From assembly GCF_037042905.1 (NCBI RefSeq), contig NC_087252.1, positions 1,079,501 to 1,143,500 of the forward strand: DNA of 64,000 nt. Direction: 5' to 3'. This document shows positions 12,601 to 23,910 of the stretch, piece after piece. Below the pieces are notes generated by a model. The model had not been told where the DNA came from. It ran no database searches and saw only the letters and a list, made by a program, of their open reading frames with translations. Every line of letters starts with the position of its first letter. Position 1 is the first letter of the stretch. The DNA is from Lytechinus pictus. Its lineage: Eukaryota > Echinodermata > Echinoidea > Temnopleuroida > Toxopneustidae. Position numbers and translations under genes: made by a program.

Positions 12601-15597
12601 AAGAATCTTCAAAAGTTACACAGAACTGCGATGTTCTTAAGGAAACGTGAAATTAATCCAAGCTTTAAATAGCCTTAATGATGTGTGTTTATGTTCCATT
12701 AACTGAGCTTAAAAAATCAATTTGAAATTAAGGCCTCGTGAATCTGGAGCTACATTTTCGAATGAGTTCTAATGAGTTCTGACTTTTTTTTTTTTCTCAA
12801 ATCCAGATGGATTGGCTCAACTCTACACCACGACCCATCCCACAGCCACGCCCTACTACCCCACCCTCCACCATCAGCACCGTCATCATCCATCTTCCTT
12901 AACACATAGCAACCAGCATCATCCGCACTACAGCCCCCATCCAGCTCATCTTTACCCCCACCCAGGGACACACCCCTCCCTCAGTGTACCTATACCGGTG
13001 CCTGTATATCTGAGGGGTAAGACCCCGGCGGTATCGCCTGCAGAAGCGGCCAGGGCGGCCAAGAAGTGCCGGCGGAGCAGGACGGTTTTCACGGAACTTC
13101 AACTGTTAGGACTTGAGAAGAGGTATGATATGTGCACTGTACTTGAATTTGAAAATATTCCAGAAAATGCCCCGAATTATAATAATAAATAATAATAATA
13201 ATTAACATTTATATAGCGCTTAATACAACAGTTTCTAAGCGCATTGGAAAGAGAAAAAAGAAGTAGCAAAATACAGTGAAAGAGAACAGGATATGGAACT
13301 AAGAGGACTGCTTAATGAGGTAAGATTTGAGGTAAGATATATGCTGAATAATCCTAATGTGTTTTACGAAATTTCAACTGTTGGCCTGATAAAAGGTATG
13401 ATATGTGCACTATAATTTTGAACATAATTTTTTTTCAATGCCATGAATATAATATTTTACTAATGAGTGAACCCAGACGTCACGATTGAGACAAAGGAAA
13501 GACATAAATCTGTATTCAAGATTGTATAAGTATATTTCCGGTGTAAAAAATGCTGAGATGACTTTTGTTACATGAACAATCTGTATACAGCATACAATGA
13601 TACCATCAATAATATTAGTTATATTCGTTCAGCATTGTCATTATCATCATTATTATGAAATGGATATGAAATCTAAAGATATACGTCGAAATGAAAACTA
13701 ACAATTATAATGCTGATCATAATGTTAAAAATGACCACTGAAATTTTTACAATGACAATGATAATAAGAATCACAAATTTCACCAATGTTTGCAGTGATG
13801 GTGAGGGTGACGATGATGAAGATCGTTGCTTTGTTCATTATTTTGGAGGTGCCGTGGTCGGGTGTTCTAATGCGCTTCATAAGTCCGGGGTTCAATCCCC
13901 AAACCAAGGCACCTTTATCCTTGGGCAAAACATTTACCAGACATTGTTCTTTCATCCTACATTAAACCTTTTGAAATAAATTACAAAGTCACTGGCATTA
14001 TTGGTACTGATATGTTAATTATATAAAAAAAAATATGGATGGATACTAGCTGGAAAAACCTAATAATAATGAAACATCTCTTTACTTTGCCTTTATTGTA
14101 ATAGATTTGATAAACAGAAGTATCTATCTACTCCTGATCGATTGGAGCTGGCTGAGACATTAGGACTAAGTCAACTACAAGTCAAGACCTGGTATCAGAA
14201 CAGAAGGATGAAATGGAAGAAACAGGTCAGTTTAAAAATTGAATTTTTATTTTGGGACGAACTCTTTTGTCACGAACATAACTTTGCAATGTGACGTCAG
14301 GGCGAATTCCTCTTTCTCAGTCTTGATAAATTAACTTAAAGGAATGCTCCGGGCTGAAAATAACATGATATAAACAGATAAAGAGAATTCGGGCAAGCAA
14401 AACACTTAAATTTGATCAAAATCGGACAAGGAATACCAAAGTTAAAGTTATGGCATTTTAAAGACTTGCATTATTCCGGTGAAACAGTTCTAGTCATGTC
14501 TTCATGGATATTCAGTGAGCAAATTGATGATGTCATATCCCCCCTTGTTTGTTTGTATTTTATTATATGAAATTATGTTTATTCATTTTTTTACCGAGAA
14601 CTGAACAAATTGGATTGACAACTGATTTAAACCATTAGATATTCATTGCTGCAACTAATTTCATTCAAGGAGACACATTGTTCACACATTTATGAAAAAA
14701 TGAAACAATTATGATTTCATGTATAAGAAAAAGGTAAGTGGAGCTGTGACGTCATATGCCCATCTAATGAATAATCATGATGACGTGCATATAACTATTT
14801 TAACAAACTTTGCTAAAGATTCGATTTGTTATCCGATTTTGATGAATTTTCCAGCATTTTGCTCAGTGAATTTTACTATTTTAGTAAAAAATCTAAATAA
14901 ATATAAGATTTATTTAGATACAACTATTGTTAGCCCGGAGCATCCCTTTAACGGCTTGAGCCAAATAGAAGCCAAAACCTGATATCAGAATAAAAGAATA
15001 AAATCGAAGACACATGTCAGTTTTGAAATAAGAAGTTGTATTTGATTGGTAGTTCGAATCCCATGTTGTCTTTATTCATGTTCGATTAGCTATATTGTAT
15101 ACGTATTTTTAAACTTCACCTATCCAAAACATACATGGCATATTGTACGTAAGTGAGAATAAATTAAAAGAAAAGGGTCTTTTCGAAAATCGTATCTTGG
15201 TTTTGTACATTGGGGCGAAATCTAATTTCCCCTTCAAAAGAGAATCTTGAGGAATTGATTAAGGTGAGTTATTACTCAGTATCTTTTCTTTCTCCATATT
15301 TTCCCCCCTCTAAAGGTAATGCAAAGCGGTCGACAAGAGCCCCCAACCAAACCAAAAGGCCGACCAAAGAAAACTGACCTGATAGAGGAGAAAGGAACCA
15401 TTTCTCCGGTATGCTCACCAGGCATTGACCACGATGCGTTATCAGATATATCGGACGAAGAAGAGATGACAGTCTCCAGTGTGACTATGAACTCATGTGT
15501 ACGACAGCAGAACTTGACCCCAACGCATCAACCTGTGACCTCATTTGCATATGCTACGTCATCATCGTCTTTTCATTCTTCGGCTATGAGTTCATAA
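2239..15597 (+). CDS. Barx: Barx-class homeobox transcription factor, complete four-exon gene
   Basis: Coding exons are 2239-2800, 12807-13122, 14105-14225 and 15316-15597 (1281 nt, 426 residues). All junctions are GT/AG and in phase. The homeodomain occupies about residues 275-334 and is split by introns after codon base 2 of Arg293 and after Gln333. Helix 3 reads [15 protein letters not shown], with Gln50 and Asn51 present. The block ending [10 protein letters not shown] (about 344-352), just after the homeodomain, is the conserved Barx1/Barx2 tail. Residues 102-108, FSIDDIL, fit the eh1 consensus FxIxxIL that binds Groucho/TLE corepressors, so repression is a likely function. A His/Pro/Tyr-rich linker (about 192-255) precedes the homeodomain, and the C-terminus has an acidic SDISDEEE patch. 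It is a nuclear DNA-binding regulator by family knowledge; its targets in this animal are unknown. No frameshift or stop is seen. The ATG at 2239 is chosen because it follows a possible acceptor (ttttatag) and opens the frame. Confidence 0.93.
2875..3020 (+). repeat. (ATC)n-type microsatellite
   Basis: This is an imperfect trinucleotide array of atc/acc/att units. The open frames on both strands over it are low-complexity artefacts. Confidence 0.9.
6569..6631. repeat. (TA)n microsatellite
   Basis: A nearly uninterrupted TA dinucleotide array lies in Barx intron 1. Confidence 0.95.
8130..8420 (+). mobile_element. tRNA-derived SINE
   Basis: The head has an A box (gtggctcagtggataag) and a B box (ggttcaaatccc) about 35 bases apart. 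A shared body follows (cccaggtgtagtaaatgggtaccc) and a gcgctatgtgaat end running into an ATT-rich tail. The head does not fold into an intact tRNA with a proper acceptor stem, so it is a retroposon rather than a tRNA gene. Confidence 0.82.
8778..8868 (-). mobile_element. tRNA-derived SINE head (Leu/Ser-like)
   Basis: On the minus strand, tgccgtggccgagtggtcta (A box) is followed by ggttcgatcccc (B box) and closed by ggcacct pairing with aggtgcc. Downstream text (tgagcaagg) is shared with the copies at 13846 and 35985. Confidence 0.65.
9830..10110. repeat. CT/TTCT and C/G homopolymer low-complexity region
   Basis: Successive ctctct, ttctct, poly-C, (att)n and poly-T/poly-G runs. No gene is seen. 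Confidence 0.9.
12807..13122 (+). CDS. Barx: Barx exon 2 (linker and homeodomain helix 1)
   Basis: The acceptor follows a long T-tract (tttctcaaatccag). The two leading bases complete the split codon from exon 1 as Asp188. The exon carries the His/Pro-rich linker and then [20 protein letters not shown]. It ends after AG of the Arg293 codon at the donor gtatga. Confidence 0.92.
13186..13250 (-). repeat. SINE 3' end fragment
   Basis: Read on the minus strand, the sequence gives the common SINE end (gcgcttagaaactgttgtat, then gcgctatataaatg) and an (att)n tail. It lies in Barx intron 2, 64 bases after exon 2. Confidence 0.6.
13846..13960 (+). mobile_element. tRNA-derived SINE (aggtgccgtgg family)
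   Basis: The segment opens with gaggtgccgtggtcgggtgt, has a B box ggttcaatcccc, and ends its head with aaggcacct. It is the same family as the copies near 8778 and 35985. It lies in Barx intron 2. Confidence 0.6.
14105..14225 (+). CDS. Barx: Barx exon 3 (homeodomain helices 2 and 3)
   Basis: This 121-nt exon follows acceptor ttgtaatag and ends at donor CAG|gtcagt. It encodes F294-Q333, including [19 protein letters not shown] and the recognition helix. The sequence matches Barx more closely than other NK-like classes. Confidence 0.95.
14336..14951. mobile_element. Foldback MITE, TTAAAGG family, in Barx intron 3
   Basis: The ends are inverted: TTAAAGGAATGCTCCGGGCT at the left and AGCCCGGAGCATCCCTTTAA at the right, a 20-bp repeat with one mismatch. 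Internal text (atcaaaatcggac, attttattatatgaaat) is shared with the copies at 47987 and 58842. It carries no credible coding sequence. TTAA at both tips is compatible with a TTAA-targeting (piggyBac-type) mobiliser, but this is inference. Confidence 0.75.
15316..15597 (+). CDS. Barx: Barx exon 4 (post-homeodomain basic tail and C-terminus)
   Basis: The acceptor is ctctaaag. The exon opens with Val-Met-Gln in phase 0 and encodes 93 residues before TAA. It holds the conserved [10 protein letters not shown] block, an acidic stretch and a Ser-rich end. Confidence 0.92.
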   Translation, partial: VMQSGRQEPPTKPKGRPKKTDLIEEKGTISPVCSPGIDHDALSDISDEEEMTVSSVTMNSCVRQQNLTPTHQPVTSFAYATSSSSFHSSAMSS

Positions 15598-16415
15598 GTT
15601 ATAATCTCTGTATTTATAGCCATACTGACTTTCTGAAAATAGCCTCTGTATAATGCAAATAGAACTTCGCAATTGTTTCAATAAGCATGTGTTTTTTGTT
15701 GCTATTCGTAAGAACAGGACATCAAACCCCTTTTCTTCCATAGTCCCGAATTTAGCCTCCGTGGGACAATGACGTCAAATGAGGCGCTTTTGCCCATGGG
15801 CCAAGTTAGCCCATCTTCGAGAATTCGGGCCATCATGCCTAGCGACCTCAACGTCAGGACTTACCATATTTGTAGGGGATTTGACCCGTAAGCGGTTTGG
15901 GAAGGTCATCCATGTATCGTCGAGTTCAATCGTAAAATCGAGAAAATTACAGGCCTAACAACTGATCTATAACATGATTTATTTATAATGAAAAAAACTA
16001 TCAATGCTTTATCATATCATTATGTGTGTGCTATATTATACCATCGATGTGTCTTCGAATATCTCAAATTGATCTCTTCCACATCCATGGCAGGAGGCAA
16101 GTTGATTTTTATTTTTCATGCTCAAACGATCGAGCGAAACTCATCGTTTACATCGGCTTTGCCCTCAAGGATATTATATGCATCTTTGAATTTAGATGTA
16201 AAGAACTTATTTAAACTTTTGATGCATTTCTGTTATTTTATTATATTTTAAGTAAAATGCAGGTTTTGACAATTGTGAGGTTGGGGCGTCCCATCTACGT
16301 CCCCTCTCCACCACTGCGTACATGGCCATGTGTGCATTCATGTAAATTATAGTACCAAGGTGTATGCGTGTTTTCTTTGTATATATTTGTAATAAATGAC
16401 TTAATACAAAAAGTG
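15598..16415 (+). other. Probable Barx 3' UTR
   Basis: Non-coding sequence follows the Barx stop. The first clear AATAAA on this strand is at 16391-16396, which sets a plausible 3' end near 16410-16420. An alternative, shorter end cannot be excluded. Confidence 0.45.
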
Positions 16416-17683
16416 AGATTAAAATAGTTATTATTGTGTGGTCTAAGAGTTGTAGTATTGGTTATGACTGCGAATGTGGCGGTTTACTGCAACATTCGAC
16501 ATGCTAAGCCCTCCTGAAGGGGGGAGCAGTCCGGGGTTCGCACCCCTTCCCTATGTATGCAAGCGAAGAAAAATATAAAGATAGAAAGGATGAGAGAGAG
16601 GGGGGTCGGGGGAGATTGAGAAAGATTTGAGGGATAGGATAATCTGAAGTTAAAGTGCAGGTTGAAAATATAGGATCTGGAGACCAACTTACATTTCATT
16701 AATATTTTTAATTTATTATAAAAAAAAATTATAACAACGGATTTCTTTCTTTTTTCCCTGTTAATGAATGCAATATGCCCTAAAATATATAGCTACAATT
16801 GTCTTGCTCTTCTGTCATGAATGAAGATTGACTGATATTAAATAACATTTATAAAAAGAAACACACTCACATAGATACAAATAACGCTATGAGTAATATT
16901 AATATTTGACCCCTGACCCCACCTTTGACCCTGACATTCGAACGTTAGCCAATCTAGCTTCGCAGGAAATTTTCATAATCATGATAATTTTCTTTCCCAA
17001 ATGCTCCAGGACTGCAGCACTGCAAGACATCCTACCATTATCACGCCACAGTCTGGGCGATCGGCATGCGACAGGGGCGGACCCATGATTTCAAATTTGT
17101 GGGGGTGTGTGTCACGAGTACAGAATATTAATCAATAATTTAAGAAAAAAATGTATTGAAATATCATCGAGACCCATTTTCTTGACCAAAAATTCAAGCA
17201 AAAAATAATCATGATTACATAATGTAAGTAACTGATTTTTGTTTGTTTTATGCATTCGCTCCTAAATAGCAGGAAATTATCATCCTCGACACATTTCTTA
17301 TAAAAAAAAAATAAAAGTGGCATATGTCCTTTCTCACCTCTTGAAGGTAGTCAAAATAAGGAAATGCTCATTGCAGAATGCGATTTTAAAAAAAAGACAG
17401 AAAGGGGCATTAATTGCCCCCATGTGCCCCCTCCAGGTTCGCGCCGGCATAGTGAGGATAACTATTGGAGTCCCGCTAACAACACTTTCTTCCTGAAAAC
17501 AAGACGAAGGAGGAAGAACAAATTTGAATCACAAATTGAACAAAGTTAAACAACGCGAGGCTACATCATCCCTTCTCGGCAGCAAGGCGGGCAAGTGGTA
17601 GACCCCCTGGGTGGGTGAAAATTTGAAGACTTCCATTCGCCGTCAGGAGACCCCCTAAGTAAACGGTTGAAGAGAAAGACGAT

Positions 17684-17734
17684 ATGGAGAGTCGAAAGGG
17701 TGTATTTCCAAGTTTGCTATTTTCGGTGTTTTTG
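17684..17734 (+). CDS. Possible signal-peptide first exon, gene unknown
   Basis: An ATG opens 17 codons, MESRKGVFPSLLFSVFL, which look like a signal peptide core. They run straight into a consensus donor (TTG|gtgagt). The preceding 100 bases are less repetitive than their surroundings and could be a leader. I could not find a following exon on this strand before the next minus-strand gene. It may be chance: 17 hydrophobic codons plus a donor is weak evidence. Confidence 0.25.
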
Positions 17735-19436
17735 GTGAGTTTATTTGAAATTAGTATTGTTTAAGGTAGGCCTAAAGATCACACTGGCGGTTACTCCCCT
17801 CTTGTGCAAAGATGGTTTAAATACTATTCATCCGTGAGTCCGTATAGATAAACTATTCCGTTAAGTGTAAGACAAAAAGTTCAGGAAAATTGTCGTTCGA
17901 ACGATTTTCAATTATAATCGCATAATAACATTGTTTGTGGGAAATTGGAACGAATAATGACAAAATGTAATCAATAAAAATGGATACGGAAGAAATATAT
18001 GAATAAAAAAATAACATTGAATTTCATGATAAATGCATAGGGCCTACATTGATTAACTATTCGATCAAACTTATCAAATCCAAAAATCTGAAAGAACCAG
18101 AAGTTACTTCGTAACATCCTTCTCAAAATGTAACGAAGTACAGAATACCACCTTTTGCAACTAACCCATGCCCCTGAATAAATCTACTTTTTGATAATAA
18201 GTCTCGCATACACAAAAGAAATGTTAAAATGTCAAAACAGTTTGTTTGGACAATAAAAGTGGGGGATAATATGACAAGAAAATTGGAATTTAATTCAGAG
18301 CCGCCGGCAACAGCTGCACACATCAGAACTCATAGAGCACGAAGAGACGCAGCAATCATCAATTTATAACTCACCCGGCCACGGCGGGGTAGAACAACCA
18401 TTATTTGTCGCTTATCACATTTATTCGTAACATGCACCCCAAACAAACCGGATATATGGGGCTGTTAAGAAAAAAGGACCCTTCTTACCCTCAAATCGTC
18501 ATCTGAGCGGGTGGTGCCACAACTCTGATAACATACATGTTTAGTGTTATATGTTCAGGCTACATTGGGGCTACATTAGACTCTAAACCGACCGATGGTC
18601 TCTCATGCTAATAGCTTTTGTCGGCCTGGAGTCGGCTTTACTGGCGCTACCCGGGGCGTTACCGTAGCATTACCATAACTAACATGACTGTGTATTTGTT
18701 CTTTTATTTTATTCCCTTTACAATTTACAAGATAATTATTAAATCATGAAATATAATAACATCTTTGTACTGGTTGAACCGTAAACAGAAATGATAAACA
18801 GATTTTTCACAGATCCCAACTTCTCTCTGTCTTTATCTCGTTCTCTCCCACATATAGACTATCATACACACACCCACCCTCAACCCACCCATACACCCAC
18901 ACACAACTAAAACCAAATCACAACACGCGCGGGCACTCAAAATACAGATGGATAATGACGAAGACTGAAGTGTGCAACAGAAAATTTGGAGGCAACTAAT
19001 TCATGTAATTCTTACCGATTTTTATTTTGCATTTGGATCAAAAGTTCAAATTTGTGGATCATTTTAGAAAGGTTACCTTTTTGAATAGGTTAATCTTACA
19101 TTAATGATAAACAGATAGAGATCATTAACAGATCCCAAATTTCTCTCTTGCTCACTCTGTGTGTGTCTATGTCACTCTCTCGCTCACACAGACTCTCACA
19201 CTCATCCGCAAACCTCGCTCTCATACGCGCACTCATTAAATCAAACAAACATGTACGCACCCATATACACACCCACCCTAGTGCACACGCACACAACTAG
19301 AACCAAAGCACCATGAGCGCGCACACACTCAGAATACACACACAGCCAAGGATGAAAATACATAAAGCATGTACCAGCGGTAATTGGGGATTCTTGTTAC
19401 CATGAAGCTATGTCCTCCCAGTGGGTAGAGCAGATC

Positions 19437-19565
19437 AGAACAATCAATCACATAATCAATCAATTAATCAATCCATCCATCAGTTTATCAACCAACCAAT
19501 CGATCAATCAATTATTTAATTAATCTATCAATCAATCTACCAATCAATCAACCAATCAATCTATT
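19437..19565. repeat. (ATCA)n imperfect tetranucleotide array
   Basis: Degenerate aatcaatc/accaatc units are arranged in tandem. Confidence 0.85.
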
Positions 19566-20573
19566 TTTCCCCTTTTTTCTCCTTTTTAAAATAATTTTGA
19601 ATTATCAGTGCATCACAACCTAAAACCAATTACAGTTTTTGAAAAAAGCAACCAATATTAGGGCCTATCATGACAATCATGACAATATTCCACAACATAC
19701 ATTATACACATACATTGCACGTTGGCAAAGTAAAATAATGCATTAACAAAATAAGGGATTTATTGATTTTTTTATTCGTCTTCAACATAAAGAAATAAAC
19801 ATCTTAACTAATACCCCATATTGAGTGACTAATAAACACATTGATTAAATTGGATGATTGAACTTGCAATGTAAACATCAATGAAACCATTTCTTCAGAT
19901 ATGTTACCATGGTTACTAATAACTCTTACCTCTTTAATTCATTTTCTCTCGACGTGTTTAAGGCAAAACTTGGAAGCCAAGAGAATGACATTGTCTGTAA
20001 CAATAATACCAATCGTTACATAAATAGTTAAATAAATAAATAGCCTATTCTGTATGTTTCCTTACCAATTTGAATTACAGTCGGCAGCACAGTGCTATTT
20101 ATCAGTCCATTTTGTAGGACTGCCTAATGCAATATGTGTAATGAGCGTTTAATATGAATTTGATAAATTGTGTTATTCAAATATCATTCAAAATCATTAG
20201 AATAACCAAGATCACTAAGCATTTCATCGTAATCTAATTGTTTGTGTCAGCTTCTGATTTTGACGGAAGGATTTCACTAAAAATATCATGAATATGTTTA
20301 TTCTACATGACCAGCACTCTGTCGCTGTGTAGGATTTTAAGTTTTATCAGTTGTATGGGCCTAAAACCTCACTCTGCTAACCAGAAATAGTAGGCCTACA
20401 CTTAAAAAAACTATGCAAGCGATATGGAGCATTAGCCCTTTACATAATGGGAAATAAACACAAACATGCATCTAGCTCTGCGTGAAGTCTTATATTCTTT
20501 GGAAGATCGTTGTTGTTGAAGTTGTGTCAGTCAAGAACATTTATGTACAATCACAAAAATCAGACCCACACCT

Positions 20574-20803
20574 AGGACCCCGTTTTACAAATAGTTGCAA
20601 TTGATCCGATCAGCATCACTCCAAAATGAAAGTTTGTTCAAAATATTTACGAGATGTGATGTATGTTCTCATACATTCATCATTCTCGTGAAAATTCAGT
20701 GTGATTCTCTTTGTTTACAATGAAGAAAAATTATGGCATGGATGTATTTCCATGTAGTCAAGATTGATTTGATCAATCGTAACTATTTGTGAGACGGGGC
20801 CCA
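20574..20803. mobile_element. MITE with about 40-bp terminal inverted repeats
   Basis: The left end ggaccccgttttacaaatag matches the reverse complement of the right end (ctatttgtgagacggggccc). The similarity continues inward through attgatc. The element is non-coding, about 230 bp. Confidence 0.7.
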
Positions 20804-20929
20804 GATCGATCAACAAAGTAATACGATGTTTTCAATAAGATATAATTGGTCAAGTTGGAGTTGGTTTCATTCGTGTGCCTGCGACATTGGCAAGTTTTCG
20901 CAACATTACGCAGACGCTTTCTGCAACGT

Positions 20930-21240
20930 TTAGAATCTATTGATTGCCTGTCAAATCACAATGAACCGTTCAGAGGTCTTTGTCGAAGATTGGTGAACCT
21001 GGACAGCTGATCGAAACATTCTGAGCTGACCAAAAATGGCAAATATATCATTTGTCCAGTTTCCAAGATGAGACTGCTGTTTTAATTTTCGACAAAGACT
21101 GCTTTGTCATGAAGAGCTTTTGTTGTAGAATCAGTCCCCGTCGCGATTGAGAAAACTTGGTATTGATACAGTACACTATAATGTGTATGTTGCCGGACAT
21201 TGGAATAAATGTGAGCATGACAAGATGAAAATAAACTGAA
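20930..21240. repeat. Interspersed repeat with internal inverted arms (copy 1)
   Basis: It contains ggtctttgtcgaagattggt and, inverted, aattttcgacaaagactgct. The same pair in the same order is found at 28900-29300 (ggtctttgtcgaaaactggt and aattttcgacaatgtcttct). The open frames here are not genes. Confidence 0.5.
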
Positions 21241-21399
21241 GGTCGGTGAATGGTGTCCAAAGCAAAAAATAGGCATCGGGAAATTAATAAATCACCATTC
21301 CAGTCAGGATCTGCTGATACGATCTAAATTGGGTCAAAAGAGAAACATAGAAATAGTTAATCTGATTAATAATTATATGAATCATGGGCACTTACTCCT

Positions 21400-21765
21400 A
21401 CATCATAATGATAGTAATAGTTACGTTTCTATAGCACTACATACTTTGGTTTCTAAGCGCTTTACATTGTCATTATTCTTTTTATCCCGGTCATAACATC
21501 CACTACTGCTCCGCACATAAAGCTCACCATCTCCACTCCCTGGGGAGTATCCTGACCAGGCAACCATTTATCGGTGCACATGTGTCAATCTAATCACATG
21601 CGTGTACATCCTACCGGGTAGCCATTTAACACATGGGTGGAGAGTGACAAACGTGGATAAGTGCATTGTCAAAGGACATTAGTGCCGGGTGGGATTCGAA
21701 CCCTCGACTCTTGGTTTAAGTGTAAAATGACAAAACCGCTACATCACGAAACCTCCACTAAAAAT
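21400..21765 (-). mobile_element. tRNA-derived SINE, minus orientation
   Basis: On the minus strand a B box (ggttcgaatccc) is followed by the shared body (aaatggctacccggtaggat) and the end motif gcgcttagaaaccaaagtat. It lies about 200 bases beyond the 3' end of the first peptide gene. Confidence 0.7.
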
Positions 21766-21960
21766 AAGGACCATTTCTCTCCCCCCCCCCCTTGCACCAC
21801 TCTCTAAAGATCTGATTAAAATGATTTTGAAGAAAAAATAAGTTTCAAAAACATAGGTGACAATATGTAATTATGTATTGTCACCTATATTCAGTATGAC
21901 TATGTACATGGTATAAGATGAAAGTATAACTCACCATATGCAGTTGCGTGTTTTATGATA

Positions 21961-22964
21961 TTACTTCTTTCCACCGTATCTCCATCCGTAAGGAAAAACG
22001 CTGAGAAGTAAAACAAATATTCAGATCTCAACATTTCATAATTGAAAGTTTCATAATACGCAGTGCAAATCTATGTGTTTTTTTTTACATTGTAAAAGCA
22101 CGATGAAACCATTTATCTTGGCATTAAAATATTAATTTTGACGGGCATAACGCCCCGAAACCTTTGGACATTTTTGTCACTCCCCCCTCCCCCATCCGAA
22201 AAAAAAAAAGTATCGACGCCCATATAGAGTGAATATTCAATATAACCACACATGGTTACATCATTAGACTTGAAATAGTATGAGATGAACAGAAAAAAAT
22301 AATATTTACCGTGGAAAACACATTTTAATCAAAATTTGATGAAAGTATAAACTTTCTTTTGCATTTTTATTTTTTCCATGATGAATATAGAATCACTTTC
22401 TTGTTCTTCTTCCTCACATGTTTTAATAAACATACATTGAATATTTCCAAATGCAATCTAATTAAACACAGTTATTTCTCTGCATGCCAACATGATTATG
22501 AAGAGTTTATGAGGTGACCAAAACATAATTATCGTTCGCATTGTTTCATTCGGCGAGATATTATCTTCATGGGTCACTGCAAACGGTCCTAAACAGGTCC
22601 TTTTCAATGTCTGTTTATTAAAAAGTTTAGCTCGTACTTTGCGCTCGATTCTTCGAGACAGGCAATGATCTATTGATGAACACCATAAATGAAATGAAAT
22701 TATAGGCCCTATGAAATTAAATAATGAAATAATGGAATACAGAAATCGAAATAAAAAAAATAAAAACCGACTTCTGACTTACAATGGGCGTCCTTCCTTA
22801 CTCTTCCCTCTCTTTGACATATCCTCCATTCCGATGATGAGGTCGGGATCTCGCTTATACCCGTCATCATTCACCACCTCGACGTCGAATTCATCAGCAG
22901 CTGATGCCACCAGAATGAGAGCGATGGAAGCGAAGGCGAGGACGAGTAAGAGCTTGGATGCCAT
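21961..22964 (-). CDS. Secreted cationic prepropeptide A (antimicrobial- or hormone-like)
   Basis: Coding exons are 22783-22964 and 21961-22000 on the minus strand, giving 73 residues. The first starts MASKLLLVLAFASIALILVA, a clear signal peptide with predicted cleavage after Ala22. An acidic propiece rich in Asp/Glu/Val follows, with Lys-Arg sites at 37-38 and 51-52. The donor TT|gtaagt (22782) and acceptor ttttacttctcag (22001) join phase 2 to one base, completing Phe. The terminal exon then reads VFPYGWRYGGKK and stops. Cleavage after the second Lys-Arg would release 21 residues, net charge about +5, rich in Tyr/Phe/Trp/Gly and without cysteine. The signal peptide start and gene plan match the gene at 32071-35762. 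I do not recognise the family. An antimicrobial or signalling peptide is inference from charge and processing sites. Confidence 0.72.
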
Positions 22965-22991
22965 GATTCAGAGAATGATCAGGAGTTTTAA

Positions 22992-23824
22992 CTAAAAAAG
23001 ATATGTAATAAATATAACAAATGACCATAGATGACAACAATGAAGTGCACTAAAATCACTTCATAAAATTACACCCTTCAAAAAGAATTTCGAGATAATA
23101 AGTAATGTGCATTTCGACATATGTGTCCGTTCAAATACTCATGACTAAACTTATTTTTTGGGAAATTTTCAAATAAATAATTTGGCTATCTTCATTCATT
23201 TGATTATATTTGGGGAAGGAGGGGGGGTTGGAACTATATCTCACAAAACACCTGTAATCAAACACACGCTAAAAACTGAAATGTTGGAGGAACTTTGGTG
23301 ACCGAACTTTTTCCAAATGTCATATCGAAAGCAAAAGTTACGATATGATATGTACGAAAGTAGCTCGCATATGACGTCACAAATAAAATTATCAAAATTC
23401 TAATAATTTTTGTATTTTTTGATTGATTTTCCTCAAACCTTCGCCCATGAATAATTTTTTGCTATTTTTACAATATTTTTTGTGAAATTCCCATTTAACA
23501 GCCTTGCGCAAAATTGATACCCGATCAATCCAATTTGCCCGGCAGTATGTATACAAGACCTTTGCGAACAATTGTGCCGACTCTTCCTTTCGATAATCAC
23601 CAAAAACTGTAACAAGGCAAAGGCATTAAAAGCCCCATCTCTTTTGTACTTTCAAGGCTACATAATTCAATTTTAATAATTCATCGTCAGAGCTTTGGAC
23701 TTGATGGGAAAGCGCAGTATAAGATATAATAATACTATTATTAGTAACAGAATGATAACAGAAAAACTTTCTTAAACCATTAAAACACATGCATTAGATG
23801 TAAACGAAAAAAATAAGTACTTAC
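22992..23824 (-). other. Intron 1 of prepropeptide gene A
   Basis: The 5' UTR intron runs from donor GAGA|gtaagt (23824) to acceptor catatcttttttag (22992). Nothing else is recognised in it. Confidence 0.6.
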
Positions 23825-23877
23825 TCTCACTTGAAGATGGCGATGTATTATCCAAGGTAGCGCAGGATTATGTCTGT
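23825..23877 (-). other. Non-coding first exon of prepropeptide gene A
   Basis: About 53 bases lie between a predicted start roughly 25-30 bases after the TATA box and a consensus donor. There is no ATG-opened frame leading into the next exon, so this is a 5' UTR exon. The exact start is inferred from TATA spacing. Confidence 0.6.
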
Positions 23878-23900
23878 GTGGTGCCACCGTGTCTCCTAAC

Positions 23901-23910
23901 ACTTTTATAG
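23901..23910 (-). promoter_or_regulatory. TATA box of prepropeptide gene A
   Basis: On the minus strand the sequence is ctataaaagt, matching the TATAAA consensus. It is placed 75-85 bases before a strong 5' splice site. A strong TATA box suits a highly induced, tissue-specific gene. Confidence 0.65.

Larger units (their letters stand above)
2801..12806 (+). other. Barx intron 1 (10 kb), repeat-rich
   Basis: No further coding exon is supported. It contains a trinucleotide array (2875-3020), TA arrays (5029-5046, 6569-6631, 9688-9711), CT arrays (9830-10110) and two tRNA-derived SINEs (8130-8420 and 8778-8868). A stretch at 7260-7560 is relatively complex, with an acceptor-like and a donor-like site, but its 72-residue reading frame is not recognisable. 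Confidence 0.6.
16420..21960. other. Intergenic region between Barx and the first peptide gene
   Basis: Apart from the candidate signal exon at 17684 I see no gene. The region holds CA-rich low complexity (18850-18930, 19140-19350), an (ATCA)n tract (19437-19565), a MITE (20574-20803), a repeat at 20930-21240 and a minus-strand SINE (21400-21765). Confidence 0.6.

Noticed and set aside
12807-12830. ATG directly after the Barx exon 2 acceptor as an alternative start
   Set aside because: It is in a different frame from the homeodomain. The first two bases are needed to complete the split codon from exon 1.
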